A stretch of DNA of 64,000 bases from Cecembia rubra. GTDB taxonomy: Bacteria; Bacteroidota; Bacteroidia; Cytophagales; Cyclobacteriaceae. Of this stretch, positions 27,587-36,841 are shown in pieces (positions within the stretch are counted from its first letter, which is position 1; each line of letters opens with the position of its first letter). The translations under genes and the position numbers were made by a program. The DNA lies in NCBI RefSeq assembly GCF_003014575.1, contig NZ_PYGF01000002.1, positions 229,850 through 293,849 on the forward strand. The letters run 5' to 3'. Under the pieces are notes generated by a model that did no database searches, was not told the origin of the DNA, and was given only the letters and a program-made list of their open reading frames with translations.

Positions 27587-27727
27587 TGGTTAAAAACAAA
27601 ATTAGAAAAATGATTAAACTTTTTTTATTTGTTAACGCAAATTCTTTTCGGTGTAATTTATTGGCGTTTAGTTATTCGGAATTTAAACGTGGTAACGGGA
27701 AAAAATTATGAATTTAATTGTAAGTAT

Positions 27728-28354
27728 ATGACATTTTGGGACTTTATTTTCGCATCACTTGAAGTGTTTGGGAATTATGCACTCGCAACGATTTTATTTG
27801 GGTTTCTAATCTATTTTTTAGGTCCAAAAGCTTGGGATTATTTTTTGTCAAGTAAAATAGAGTTAGAGAGGTCTAATCTTGATTTAATAAAAAATAACAA
27901 AGGAAATGTTTTTAATAGACTTCATGAACGGAAATTGGATGCATATACCGAACTTTTTTCAGAATTGGTATTGACATATCAGAAATTTAATGATTATACT
28001 AATCCTGTAAAAATAGTTCCCAAGGGAATGGCTTATGATGATTTTTGCTTGCAGGAGAAAAAAGAATTTATCGAAGTATATCGAAATTTAAAAATATGTT
28101 ATTATAATTCGATAATCCTAATACCTGAGGAAATTAGTGAAAAGATCAAATCTCTTTTTGAGAAATTAAATGAATTATTTATAGATTATCAAGAATTTGA
28201 ATTCTATTCATTACATGGTGTGAGAGATACAAACAAATTAGACATAGCATTAAAAAAGCAATTAGATGCAACTAATTTTATCCAAACGCAGTTCCCAAAG
28301 TTGCTAGATGAAATTTTAACAGTCTTTAAAAAAGATATTTTAAAGCATGATTAA
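27728..28354 (+). CDS. Unknown single-pass membrane protein with helical cytoplasmic domain
   Basis: 208 residues from the ATG at 27728 (MTFWDFIFASLEVFG). The frame is open back to 27629 with only a TTG start; the ATG is preferred because it places the membrane helix (about residues 13-35, YALATILFGFLIYFLG) at the N-terminus. The remainder is mainly helical, with the pattern NVFNRLHERKLDAYTELFSE. Unknown Bacteroidota and Proteobacteria proteins with one helix and an LHxKR-ELY motif look similar. Codon use is very A+T-rich, as in the preceding gene. Function unknown. Confidence 0.7.
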   Translation: MTFWDFIFASLEVFGNYALATILFGFLIYFLGPKAWDYFLSSKIELERSNLDLIKNNKGNVFNRLHERKLDAYTELFSELVLTYQKFNDYTNPVKIVPKGMAYDDFCLQEKKEFIEVYRNLKICYYNSIILIPEEISEKIKSLFEKLNELFIDYQEFEFYSLHGVRDTNKLDIALKKQLDATNFIQTQFPKLLDEILTVFKKDILKHD

Positions 28355-28468
28355 AACAACCTTGGTCGAGGCTATTTTAATGCGTTTGAAGAGGGGATGT
28401 CCAAATAAGGTGTTTTTGCTATCCAGCCCTTTTATTTTCTCGAATTTGTAAATCCATTCCGGAAGTTC

Positions 28469-28720
28469 AGCCCCTGAAGGGGTTGTCAATACCATGCTTT
28501 TCGATGTTACTTTTATCCTAGTTTTTACATTATCATAATAAGAAAGGAGTTCGACCCTGCCTTTGCCGTCAGGCAGGCCTGTCAGGGTCGGGATGATACA
28601 AACCTTTATTTATCCTAATCCACCAGTTTACCGGGGGCTCCGCCACGGAGGACAAGTTATTGAGAAGTTTGATCCTGAAAGGATCAAAACCGTGTTCTTT
28701 ACTTGGCCTTCCGGCTGAAG
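28469..28720. repeat. Cluster of short hairpins in a gene-free stretch
   Basis: The gap 28355-28863 has no gene but carries several inverted repeats: CCCCTGAAGGGG near 28471; CGACCCTG at 28552-28559 with CAGGGTCG at 28583-28590; CTCCG/CGGAG at 28638-28650; TTTGATCCT at 28668-28676 with AGGATCAAA at 28680-28688; and an imperfect one around CCTTCCGG near 28705. Several contain CTGAA at or near the loop. They resemble dispersed palindromic intergenic elements. The rest of the gap shows nothing. Confidence 0.6.
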
Positions 28721-28863
28721 TACTTATTCAGGAAACCAATGTGAAGCTGCATAATATTACATCTGAATTTTATTTGATAAATAAATATGGGTATAAAAGT
28801 TAAATGGGGATATATTCAGATTTAGAGATTAATGCCGGGATTTTGTAAGTAAAATTATCTAAA

Positions 28864-29412
28864 TCACCCTTCAATCATCTTAATCACCTTTGCTGGAATA
28901 CCACCCACAATCGCATTGTCGGGCACATCTTTATTAACAACTGCTCCTGCTGCGACGATGGCATTTTCACCCACCGTTACGCAAGGAAGGATGGTGGCTC
29001 CGGCTCCAATCCAGGCATTGCGCTTGATATGTACCTGCCCCAAAATCAATTGCCTTCTGATCTTGGGATCCAAGGGATGGTTTTCGCTGGTAATCTTCAC
29101 TTGGGGTCCAAGCATCACATCATCTTCAATGGTAATCCCACCCAAATCCAAAAAGGAACAGTCATGGTTGATAAAGACATTCTTGCCGATACGGGTAACC
29201 TTCCCAAAGTTGGTATGAAAAGGAGGGAAAAAGGTGGTGGATGCATCCAAAGGCTCAGCCAGCACTTCACTCAATATCGCCCTTATTTTTTCAAGATCAC
29301 CAGATTGGTTGAGCTGGGTAATCCGAAAGATGGTCTTGGCTACTTGTTCATTGATGGAGGCGTATTGGGGTTCTTTAAGGTTGATGGGGGTGCCTGAAGG
29401 GAGATTTTTTAA
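28864..29412 (-). CDS. Maltose/galactoside O-acetyltransferase-like protein, 5' end disrupted
   Basis: The left-handed beta-helix domain is intact: GKVTRIGKNVFINHDCSFLD, the catalytic histidine in KITSENHPLDPK, and the hexapeptide repeats ending GENAIVAAGAVVNKDVPDN. The frame continues upstream of the first plausible start (TTG at 29272-29274) through the expected N-terminal segment (SGTPINLKEPQYASINEQVA and KTIFRITQLNQSGDLEKIR) to 29412, but has no ATG. An ATG at 29418-29420 is out of phase and meets a TAA after three codons. Either the gene is inactivated by a small indel next to the A6 run at 29405-29410, or a shortened protein starts at the TTG. Family members acetylate sugars with acetyl-CoA. 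Confidence 0.7.
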   Translation of the reverse strand, partial: LKNLPSGTPINLKEPQYASINEQVAKTIFRITQLNQSGDLEKIRAILSEVLAEPLDASTTFFPPFHTNFGKVTRIGKNVFINHDCSFLDLGGITIEDDVMLGPQVKITSENHPLDPKIRRQLILGQVHIKRNAWIGAGATILPCVTVGENAIVAAGAVVNKDVPDNAIVGGIPAKVIKMIEG

Positions 29413-29587
29413 TCAGTCATAACTAACAAAATGAATAGTTCAATTAAACTAATTACATTTTGATGATTTAGAAAAGTTTAAAGCTCAACATAATTTATTA
29501 ATCGAAAGTGGAGGGAATTTAGAGTTTAACCCAAAACCAATTCATGTAAATACTTTATCAAATGAATATTCCCAAATAGCCCTATTC

Positions 29588-30781
<1,194 letters not shown>

Positions 30782-30992
30782 TTAGGTTGATGAATTAATT
30801 GGATTAAACAATGTAAAGGTAAAATCTTGTCTTCCACATAAATAACAACAGACAAACATTTTATTGCAAAAATCAAACAACCTTTAAATAGTTAAAATTT
30901 CATTCAAAATCCATTTCTGACTTTGGCATTCCTCAAACCCCAAGTTTTTCTGTGTAAACTCTTCGAGGTTACAAAAACACATCAAATGCTGA

Positions 30993-31889
30993 TCATCCAT
31001 TCCTAAAATTCAAAGGCGTGCTGCCTACGTGCTTTTTAAAGAAATTGTTGAAATGAGGTATTTCTGTGAATCCTAAAGCAAAGGCAATTTCCCCCACATT
31101 CCATTGACTGTGTTTGAGCAGCACTTTGGCTTCCTGAATCAGCCGCTCAGCAATGACCTGTGTGGTGGTCTTTCCTGTGGACTCTTTTACAGCTCGGTTG
31201 AGATGATTCACATGAACATTAAGTTGCTCTGCAAAATCCGAGGCCGATCTAACCTGTAATTTCGGATGGTTGTCTTCAATAGGAAACTGCCGCTCCAAGA
31301 GTTCTGTAAACATGGCCGAAATTCTGTGGGAAGCATTGAAGGGCTGCCTGTCCGTCAGGATATTGGGCTGAATTTTCATGCTATAATGGATAAGTTCAAG
31401 AATCTGACTGCGGATACTGTCGTATTTGTATTTGTAATCGGAATTAAAGTCCTTTTCCATTTTTTGAAAAACAGTTTCAATATCCTTCACTTGTTTATCA
31501 GTCAGTTCAAAGATATGATTACCCGTGGGCTGAAAAATCTCATATTGGCTGATATTGCCAAAATTGGACATGAAGTGTTGGTTAAAAATGCAATACTGCC
31601 CTTTCAATTCTTCATGATGTTCCCATTTGTAAGGGATCAATGGATTGGAAAAAGACAAAGCCTGTTTTTTTACTTCAATGACTTGGTCGGCATAATACAC
31701 GGTGCCATGGCCCTTGACCAACATGATTTTGTAGAAGTCCCTGCGACGGTAAGGAATCGTGGTCTGTTTTCCATGGGAATAGGACTCCAGGTCAAACATA
31801 TTGAAATGCCCGATGTCATTCCGGATGTTTTCTGGCAGCCAGCTAAATTTTCTTTTGTAGAATTCCTCTAAACTTTCAGGTTTGCTCAT
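30993..31889 (-). CDS. AraC family transcriptional regulator
   Basis: 298 residues. An N-terminal cupin-like sensor domain (about 30-160, YRRRDFYKIMLVKGHGTVYY and ALSFSNPLIPYKWEHHEELK) is followed by the double helix-turn-helix AraC domain (about 195-298; LNVHVNHLNRAVKESTGKTT, WNVGEIAFALGFTEIPHFNN, then FFKKHVGSTPLNFR). The ligand is unknown. Downstream on the same strand lies the aldo/keto reductase, the likeliest target. Its upstream region contains the hairpin repeat cluster. Confidence 0.93.
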   Translation of the reverse strand: MSKPESLEEFYKRKFSWLPENIRNDIGHFNMFDLESYSHGKQTTIPYRRRDFYKIMLVKGHGTVYYADQVIEVKKQALSFSNPLIPYKWEHHEELKGQYCIFNQHFMSNFGNISQYEIFQPTGNHIFELTDKQVKDIETVFQKMEKDFNSDYKYKYDSIRSQILELIHYSMKIQPNILTDRQPFNASHRISAMFTELLERQFPIEDNHPKLQVRSASDFAEQLNVHVNHLNRAVKESTGKTTTQVIAERLIQEAKVLLKHSQWNVGEIAFALGFTEIPHFNNFFKKHVGSTPLNFRNG

Positions 31890-31898
31890 GGTTTAATT

Positions 31899-32040
31899 GA
31901 TATATGCTGCGCGAAATATGATGGATATATGCTGCGCGAAATACAATTGAAATTCGTTCACCATATATATTGAAATATGCCTTAGGCGATCATCAAACGA
32001 TATATGCTTCGCGATATAGATATATGCCTTCGGTGATATA
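31899..32040. repeat. Five degenerate copies of a small hairpin repeat
   Basis: Units GATATATGCTGCGCGAAAT occur at about 31899 and 31924. Related units with different loops follow: AATATGCCTTAGGCGATC near 31974, GATATATGCTTCGCGATATA near 31999 and GATATATGCCTTCGGTGATA near 32019. The common form is ATATATGC, a short variable loop, then GCGATATA or GCGAAATA. The following bases to 32160 repeat CAATATC-like words. They lie just upstream of the AraC gene. Confidence 0.65.
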
Positions 32041-32162
32041 AATTTTCAGTATCAACTTAACTTGAATATTTTAAGTGCTGATATGGGAATTTATTTCTAC
32101 GTTATTTCAATATTTCTCCTATCCCAATATCCATTCAATATCCAATATCAATAAATATCAAA

Positions 32163-33014
32163 TTATAAGAGCGGATTCGACCTTTTCACAAACTCATTGT
32201 TGAAAGAATAAATCAGACTCAAATTCCAGATCCAGTTGTCAACTTCAATTTCTGAGACTATTTTTTTGCTGATGATTGATCCTAATGAAACAGGAAAGTC
32301 TTTCCTTCCAATGACAAAAGATGAGCTTCCAAAATACCCGTCTTTTTCATTCATCTTCAGGTAGAACAGCTGTGGACTGGCATTGAAGAAGTATTTTTCA
32401 GAAAGAGGTATTTTGGTAAACTGGGAGCCAAGTGCCACAAACTGATTGAGAGCATAGGGTATTTTGCCCAAACTTCTGCCTGCCAGGTACAGGAAACTAA
32501 CTGTTACTTTATGATTGAAAGTATACCTGGGAGAGATTTCAGAGGCAAAAAAGCGCTTGGCTTCCATACTTGGGATTAAGGTTCCATTGCCATTTGCCAC
32601 CATTTTATTCTCAAAAATAAAGGCGGGATGTGAACCCACGTGAAGTTTGAATTTGTCGGACTTGATGATTTTGTAACGCCACCAGAAGATAAATGACCAA
32701 GGCTGTCCATCCAAAGCAAAGCGCATCTCAGGGTCAAAACTCAGGCGCTCTCCCCCCAAAGACAGTTCAAAAATCGCTGCAGGACGGTTTAAGGAAAATG
32801 TAGGAATCAAGGAAAGGCCATTGTTGGTCACGCTGATATTGCCCCTGAAATGCCCTATTCCTGATTTTTGATTTTCCTGCGCATATGAAGCAGGAGAAAA
32901 ACTTAGCCATAAGACTGCCATCAGGCCAATTGCTAATGACAAAGGGTTGTTTTTTGAATTGCTGGGTTTCACTATTAGGTTCTTAAGTTCAAATATTGGA
33001 AAATAAAGATCCAA
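32163..33014 (-). CDS. Outer-membrane beta-barrel protein, unknown
   Basis: 283 residues as drawn; a GTG at 32970-32972 (giving a start before KPSNSKNNPLS) is an equally good start because the signal peptide SLAIGLMAVLWLSFSPASYA begins shortly after. The mature part is built of amphipathic strands (FIFWWRYKIIKSDKFKLHVG, AKRFFASEISPRYTFNHKVT, KYFFNASPQLFYLKMNEKDG) and ends in a strand SLIYSFNNEF. No named family is recognised. It has no close operon partners. Confidence 0.75.
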   Translation of the reverse strand: MDLYFPIFELKNLIVKPSNSKNNPLSLAIGLMAVLWLSFSPASYAQENQKSGIGHFRGNISVTNNGLSLIPTFSLNRPAAIFELSLGGERLSFDPEMRFALDGQPWSFIFWWRYKIIKSDKFKLHVGSHPAFIFENKMVANGNGTLIPSMEAKRFFASEISPRYTFNHKVTVSFLYLAGRSLGKIPYALNQFVALGSQFTKIPLSEKYFFNASPQLFYLKMNEKDGYFGSSSFVIGRKDFPVSLGSIISKKIVSEIEVDNWIWNLSLIYSFNNEFVKRSNPLL

Positions 33015-33264
33015 ATTATTCTGAATCAGATGTTTTTGACCTCAATTTATGTCACAAAGGTAATACAATACTTTCCGAGTAGAGAATCAGATTCAAAGAA
33101 TTCATTGCAAAAATCAAACAATTTGGTTTTGGTTTTAAAGGTCATAAGAATAATGTCCCGATATGGGATAAATCAACACCATTAAGATGTTCTATATGGG
33201 GATACTCATAAAAAATTAACAATTCTTAATAAATCCTGTAATTTTATGCTCGTTCAGTTAAAAT

Positions 33265-34179
33265 ATGAGTACCAATAAATATTATATCATTAAGAGCTTT
33301 TTGCTTTTTTTGGCCTTGCCATTTTTGATAGCAGAGAGGATACCTCAGTCCAAAAAACTGCCCATAATTCCCTTATACCAGGATTCTCTGTTTACTGGAC
33401 CAAAAAGTATGGGGAAAATCTACAACAGGGCCATCGATGAAGCCAGTGGATTGGCATTTTCCAGAAGGCATCCAGGAATCTTGTATACCCACAATGATAG
33501 CGGGGGAGATCCGGTGATTTACCTTATGGATACAGTGGGACGACATGTTGGGCAAATCACTTTGGTGGGTGTGAAAAACAGGGATTGGGAAGATATTGCA
33601 GTAGGTCCGGGACCGGATCCAAATAAAAATTACATTTATGTGGGCGAGATAGGGGATAATGCCGGTCGGTACAAGCATATCAAAATTTTCAGAATACCAG
33701 AGCCCAAAGCATTGGCAAAAGAAATGCAGGCTCAACCTGAAGTATTGCTTCTACGGTATCCCGATGGCCCGAGGGATGCAGAAACTTTGATGGTAGATCC
33801 CATATCACATGATATTTTTATTTTATCAAAAAGAGATTCTGTTAATATCCTTTACCGTGCACCTCAATCTGCTTTTTCACAAGGAGAATACACCCTAAAT
33901 AGAGTTATGGAATTGCCCTTTACCATGTCTGTTGCAGGAGATATTTCTGCTGATGGTTCCCAGATTATCATAAAAAATTATTTTTTGGTTTTTTATTGGG
34001 AAAGAAAGTCAGGTGAAACGGTACCTGATGCATTAAAAAGAAAAGCGAAAATTTTGCCGTATAAACCTGAACCTCAGGGAGAGGCAATAGCTTTTCTGCC
34101 AAATGGGAAGAGTTATTTTACTTTAAGTGAAACCCGATTCAATATTCATCCGGTGCTTTACAGGTATGATAAAAAATAA
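33265..34179 (+). CDS. Exported beta-propeller-like protein, unknown
   Basis: 304 residues. An N-terminal hydrophobic segment (FLLFLALPFLIAERIPQ) suggests export. The body reads like a beta-propeller of the PE-PGRS/esterase-like or NHL type: EASGLAFSRRHPGILYTHND, GVKNRDWEDIAVGPGPDPNK, YVGEIGDNAGRYKHIKIFRI, PDGPRDAETLMVDPISHDIF and LPNGKSYFTLSE. Many Bacteroidota encode such proteins without assigned function. The ctlX-like gene follows 27 bases later on the same strand. Confidence 0.75.
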   Translation: MSTNKYYIIKSFLLFLALPFLIAERIPQSKKLPIIPLYQDSLFTGPKSMGKIYNRAIDEASGLAFSRRHPGILYTHNDSGGDPVIYLMDTVGRHVGQITLVGVKNRDWEDIAVGPGPDPNKNYIYVGEIGDNAGRYKHIKIFRIPEPKALAKEMQAQPEVLLLRYPDGPRDAETLMVDPISHDIFILSKRDSVNILYRAPQSAFSQGEYTLNRVMELPFTMSVAGDISADGSQIIIKNYFLVFYWERKSGETVPDALKRKAKILPYKPEPQGEAIAFLPNGKSYFTLSETRFNIHPVLYRYDKK

Positions 34180-34206
34180 GTAATTTGCTTATCTGATTCA
34201 AGTTTT

Positions 34207-35142
34207 ATGTCCCAACAGACCACTTCAACAATTTTGATGGTGAGACCTGCCAATTTTGGATTCAATCCAGAGACTGCGGCCAATAATTTTTATCAAAAGA
34301 ATGACCAAAGGTCACCGGATGAGATCAATGCGCTGGCACAGGAGGAGTTTGATGGATTTGTTGGACTTCTCAGACAGAGGGGAGTGCAGGTACTGGTAGT
34401 TGAGGATACCTCTGAACCCTGTAAAACAGATGCTGTTTTTCCCAACAATTGGTTCAGTACCCATGAAGACGGGAAAGTGATCCTTTATCCTATGTTTTCC
34501 CCGAACAGGAGGCTGGAAAGGAGAAAAGATATTCTTGAATTTTTGATGCAGTCCGGTTTCAGCATTTCAGAAATCGTAGATCTTTCTTTTTTTGAAAAGG
34601 ATGAACAGTACTTAGAAGGTACGGGCAGTCTGGTTTTGGACAGGCAAAACCGTATCGCTTATGCTTGTAAGTCTGTCAGGACACATCCTATTCCTTTGGC
34701 TTATTTTGGCCGTTTGCTCGGCTTTGAGGTGTTGGATTTTGACGCAGTTCAGACAGTAGAGGGGAGAGAAGTCCCCATCTACCATACCAACGTGATGATG
34801 CATGTGGGGACCGATCTGGCAGTCGTCTGCTTGGATAGTTTGCCCAATTTCTCTGAGAAATTGAAACTCCAGGAAAAGTTGTCCAAAACAGGCAAAAAGA
34901 TCATTCCGATAACTGCAAAGCAGAAGTTCCAGTTTGCGGGAAATATGCTGGAAGTTAAAAATGATAAAGCTCAGAAGTTTACGGTAATGTCCGATACGGC
35001 CTATCATGCTTTAAACAAAGCTCAAATAAAATCTATAGAGAAGTACACTGAAATTTTGGTACCCAAAATCCCCACCATTGAAAAATTGGGTGGAGGAAGT
35101 GTGCGCTGCATGATGGCGGAAATATTTCTCCCTTTAGTGTAA
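34207..35142 (+). CDS. Arginine deiminase-related hydrolase (CtlX type)
   Basis: 311 residues of the guanidino-modifying enzyme superfamily. Recognisable active-site segments: DAVFPNNWFSTHEDGKVILY, LEGTGSLVLDRQNRIAYACK, YHTNVMMHVGTDLAVVCLDS and, at the end, the catalytic cysteine in GGGSVRCMMAEIF. The group annotated as citrulline utilisation hydrolase CtlX fits best. It would act in the cytoplasm on arginine- or citrulline-like substrates. Its 3' end overlaps the converging sulP gene by nine bases. Confidence 0.88.
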   Translation: MSQQTTSTILMVRPANFGFNPETAANNFYQKNDQRSPDEINALAQEEFDGFVGLLRQRGVQVLVVEDTSEPCKTDAVFPNNWFSTHEDGKVILYPMFSPNRRLERRKDILEFLMQSGFSISEIVDLSFFEKDEQYLEGTGSLVLDRQNRIAYACKSVRTHPIPLAYFGRLLGFEVLDFDAVQTVEGREVPIYHTNVMMHVGTDLAVVCLDSLPNFSEKLKLQEKLSKTGKKIIPITAKQKFQFAGNMLEVKNDKAQKFTVMSDTAYHALNKAQIKSIEKYTEILVPKIPTIEKLGGGSVRCMMAEIFLPLV

Positions 35143-36696
35143 TCCACTGACTTTTATTCCACGGATTTTGATGGTGTCCACATCAATATTCCTGCTCGGC
35201 GCATTGGTTCTGAAGTTTTCAATTACCTCCAGTACATCGTGGTCAATAACTTTGGATTTGGAACCATCGATAATCACATGTTTTCCATCTGGAATTTCTT
35301 CCAAGGCCTTGATAAGAGCACCTTTGTTCAGGAAGCTGACTTCCTCAGAGAGGGTGATTTTTATGGTGTCGCCATTATCGGCTTTTTTGCTTTCCAATAA
35401 ATAAGAATTCTGGAAATTTCTTAAAAGGATATACACAATAGCTACGCCCATACCCAGTCCGATTCCAATCAGTAAGTCAAAAATGACAATACCTAAAATG
35501 GTGATAATGAAAGGTAAGAACTGATCCCATCCTAATGAAGCCTGAGATTTGAACAAGGAAACTTTTGCCAATTTATATCCTACCATGAGCAGGATAGCTG
35601 CTAAGGAGGCCAATGGAATTAGGTTGAGTGCCTTTGGGATGATGAGCACACTCCCAAAAAGTAAAAAGCCATGGAAGATAGCAGAAAATTTGGATCTGGC
35701 ACCTGCGCCTACATTGGCTGAACTCCTTACAATAACCGCAGTTACAGGTAGGCCACCGATGAGTCCATTTACCATATTGCCCAATCCTTGGGCAAAAAGC
35801 TCTCTGTTCGGAGGTGAAATCCTTTTGTAAGGATCTATTTTATCTGCTGCCTCCAAGCTCAATAAAGTTTCCAAACTTGCAATTACTCCAATGGTAAATG
35901 CAGCCAACCAAACATCACTATTGAATACCTGCGTGAAATCCGGAAAAACAAAAAGATCCAAGAAGCCGTCAAAAGAACTCAATACAGGTAATACAACCCG
36001 ATCTTCTACGTCTAAGTAAAAGGAAGGCAATATTGCTTTGAAGAGAAGATTAATTCCAATACCTAGGAGAACCACCACTAGTGGTCCGGGGACCAATCGG
36101 GAAAATGCAAGTTTTTTGATGATTGGCTGATCCCACACAATTAGGACTATCATTGATAAAAGAGTAATTAGAATAGCCCCCAATTCAAATTCCTGACTAA
36201 GATTTCTTAACTCCATTACAGATTCCCAATCATTGATAAATGGGATATAATTGGCCAAACTTTTACTTTCATTTACTCCAAACGCATATGGGATCTGTTT
36301 GATGATTAAAATTATTCCAATTCCCGCAAGCATTCCTTTGATGACAGCTGAGGGGAAATAATATCCGATAACTCCCGCCTTCAATACTCCCATAAGCACT
36401 TGAAAAACCCCAGCAAAGAAAACAGCTGTTAGAAATATTTCAAATGATCCCAGTTCCGTGATGGCATTTAGCACTATTACGGTTAATCCTGCTGCAGGTC
36501 CTGAGACAGAGGTATGGGAGCCAGAGAAAAAACCCACTATAATCCCTCCGACCACGCCAGCGATAATACCTGAGAAAAGTGGAGCCCCCGAAGCAAGAGC
36601 AATGCCCAAACATAAAGGTAGTGCTACAAGGAAAACTACCAAGCCTGCGGGCAGGTCATTGCTAAGGTAAGAGAATATGGATTTTTGGCCATTCAT
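35134..36696 (-). CDS. SulP family anion transporter
   Basis: 520 residues. The N-terminal transport domain has about 11-14 helices with the SulP landmarks YLSNDLPAGLVVFLVALPLC, GFFSGSHTSVSGPAAGLTVI and VNGLIGGLPVTAVIVRSSAN. A C-terminal STAS-like domain of about 80 residues follows (EEVSFLNKGALIKALEEIPD, HVIIDGSKSKVIDHDVLEV). The family carries sulfate, bicarbonate or other anions, often with sodium or protons. No carbonic anhydrase or sulfate-assimilation gene is adjacent, so the substrate is open. Confidence 0.92.
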   Translation of the reverse strand: MNGQKSIFSYLSNDLPAGLVVFLVALPLCLGIALASGAPLFSGIIAGVVGGIIVGFFSGSHTSVSGPAAGLTVIVLNAITELGSFEIFLTAVFFAGVFQVLMGVLKAGVIGYYFPSAVIKGMLAGIGIILIIKQIPYAFGVNESKSLANYIPFINDWESVMELRNLSQEFELGAILITLLSMIVLIVWDQPIIKKLAFSRLVPGPLVVVLLGIGINLLFKAILPSFYLDVEDRVVLPVLSSFDGFLDLFVFPDFTQVFNSDVWLAAFTIGVIASLETLLSLEAADKIDPYKRISPPNRELFAQGLGNMVNGLIGGLPVTAVIVRSSANVGAGARSKFSAIFHGFLLFGSVLIIPKALNLIPLASLAAILLMVGYKLAKVSLFKSQASLGWDQFLPFIITILGIVIFDLLIGIGLGMGVAIVYILLRNFQNSYLLESKKADNGDTIKITLSEEVSFLNKGALIKALEEIPDGKHVIIDGSKSKVIDHDVLEVIENFRTNAPSRNIDVDTIKIRGIKVSGLH

Positions 36697-36781
36697 AGTT
36701 AAAAAGCTTAGGAATTATTGTTTCACAGCCTAAAATAGGCTTTTTGCTATTGAAAAATATAGTATTCGAAAAAATAAAATA

Positions 36782-36824
36782 AGAAAAAACCCTGCTTTAC
36801 ACAAAAGAAGCATAAAACAGGGTT
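36782..36824 (-). terminator. Rho-independent terminator after purB
   Basis: Arms AACCCTG at 36788-36794 and CAGGGTT at 36818-36824, extended by TTTA/TAAA with one unpaired base. Read on the minus strand the stem is followed by TTTTTTC. It lies 18 bases after the purB stop and before the sulP start. Confidence 0.8.
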
Positions 36825-36841
36825 AATTTCAGTTATAAAAT

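Noticed and set aside
31899-32040. CRISPR array
   Set aside because: The repeats are short, degenerate and palindromic, spacing is irregular, and no cas gene is present.
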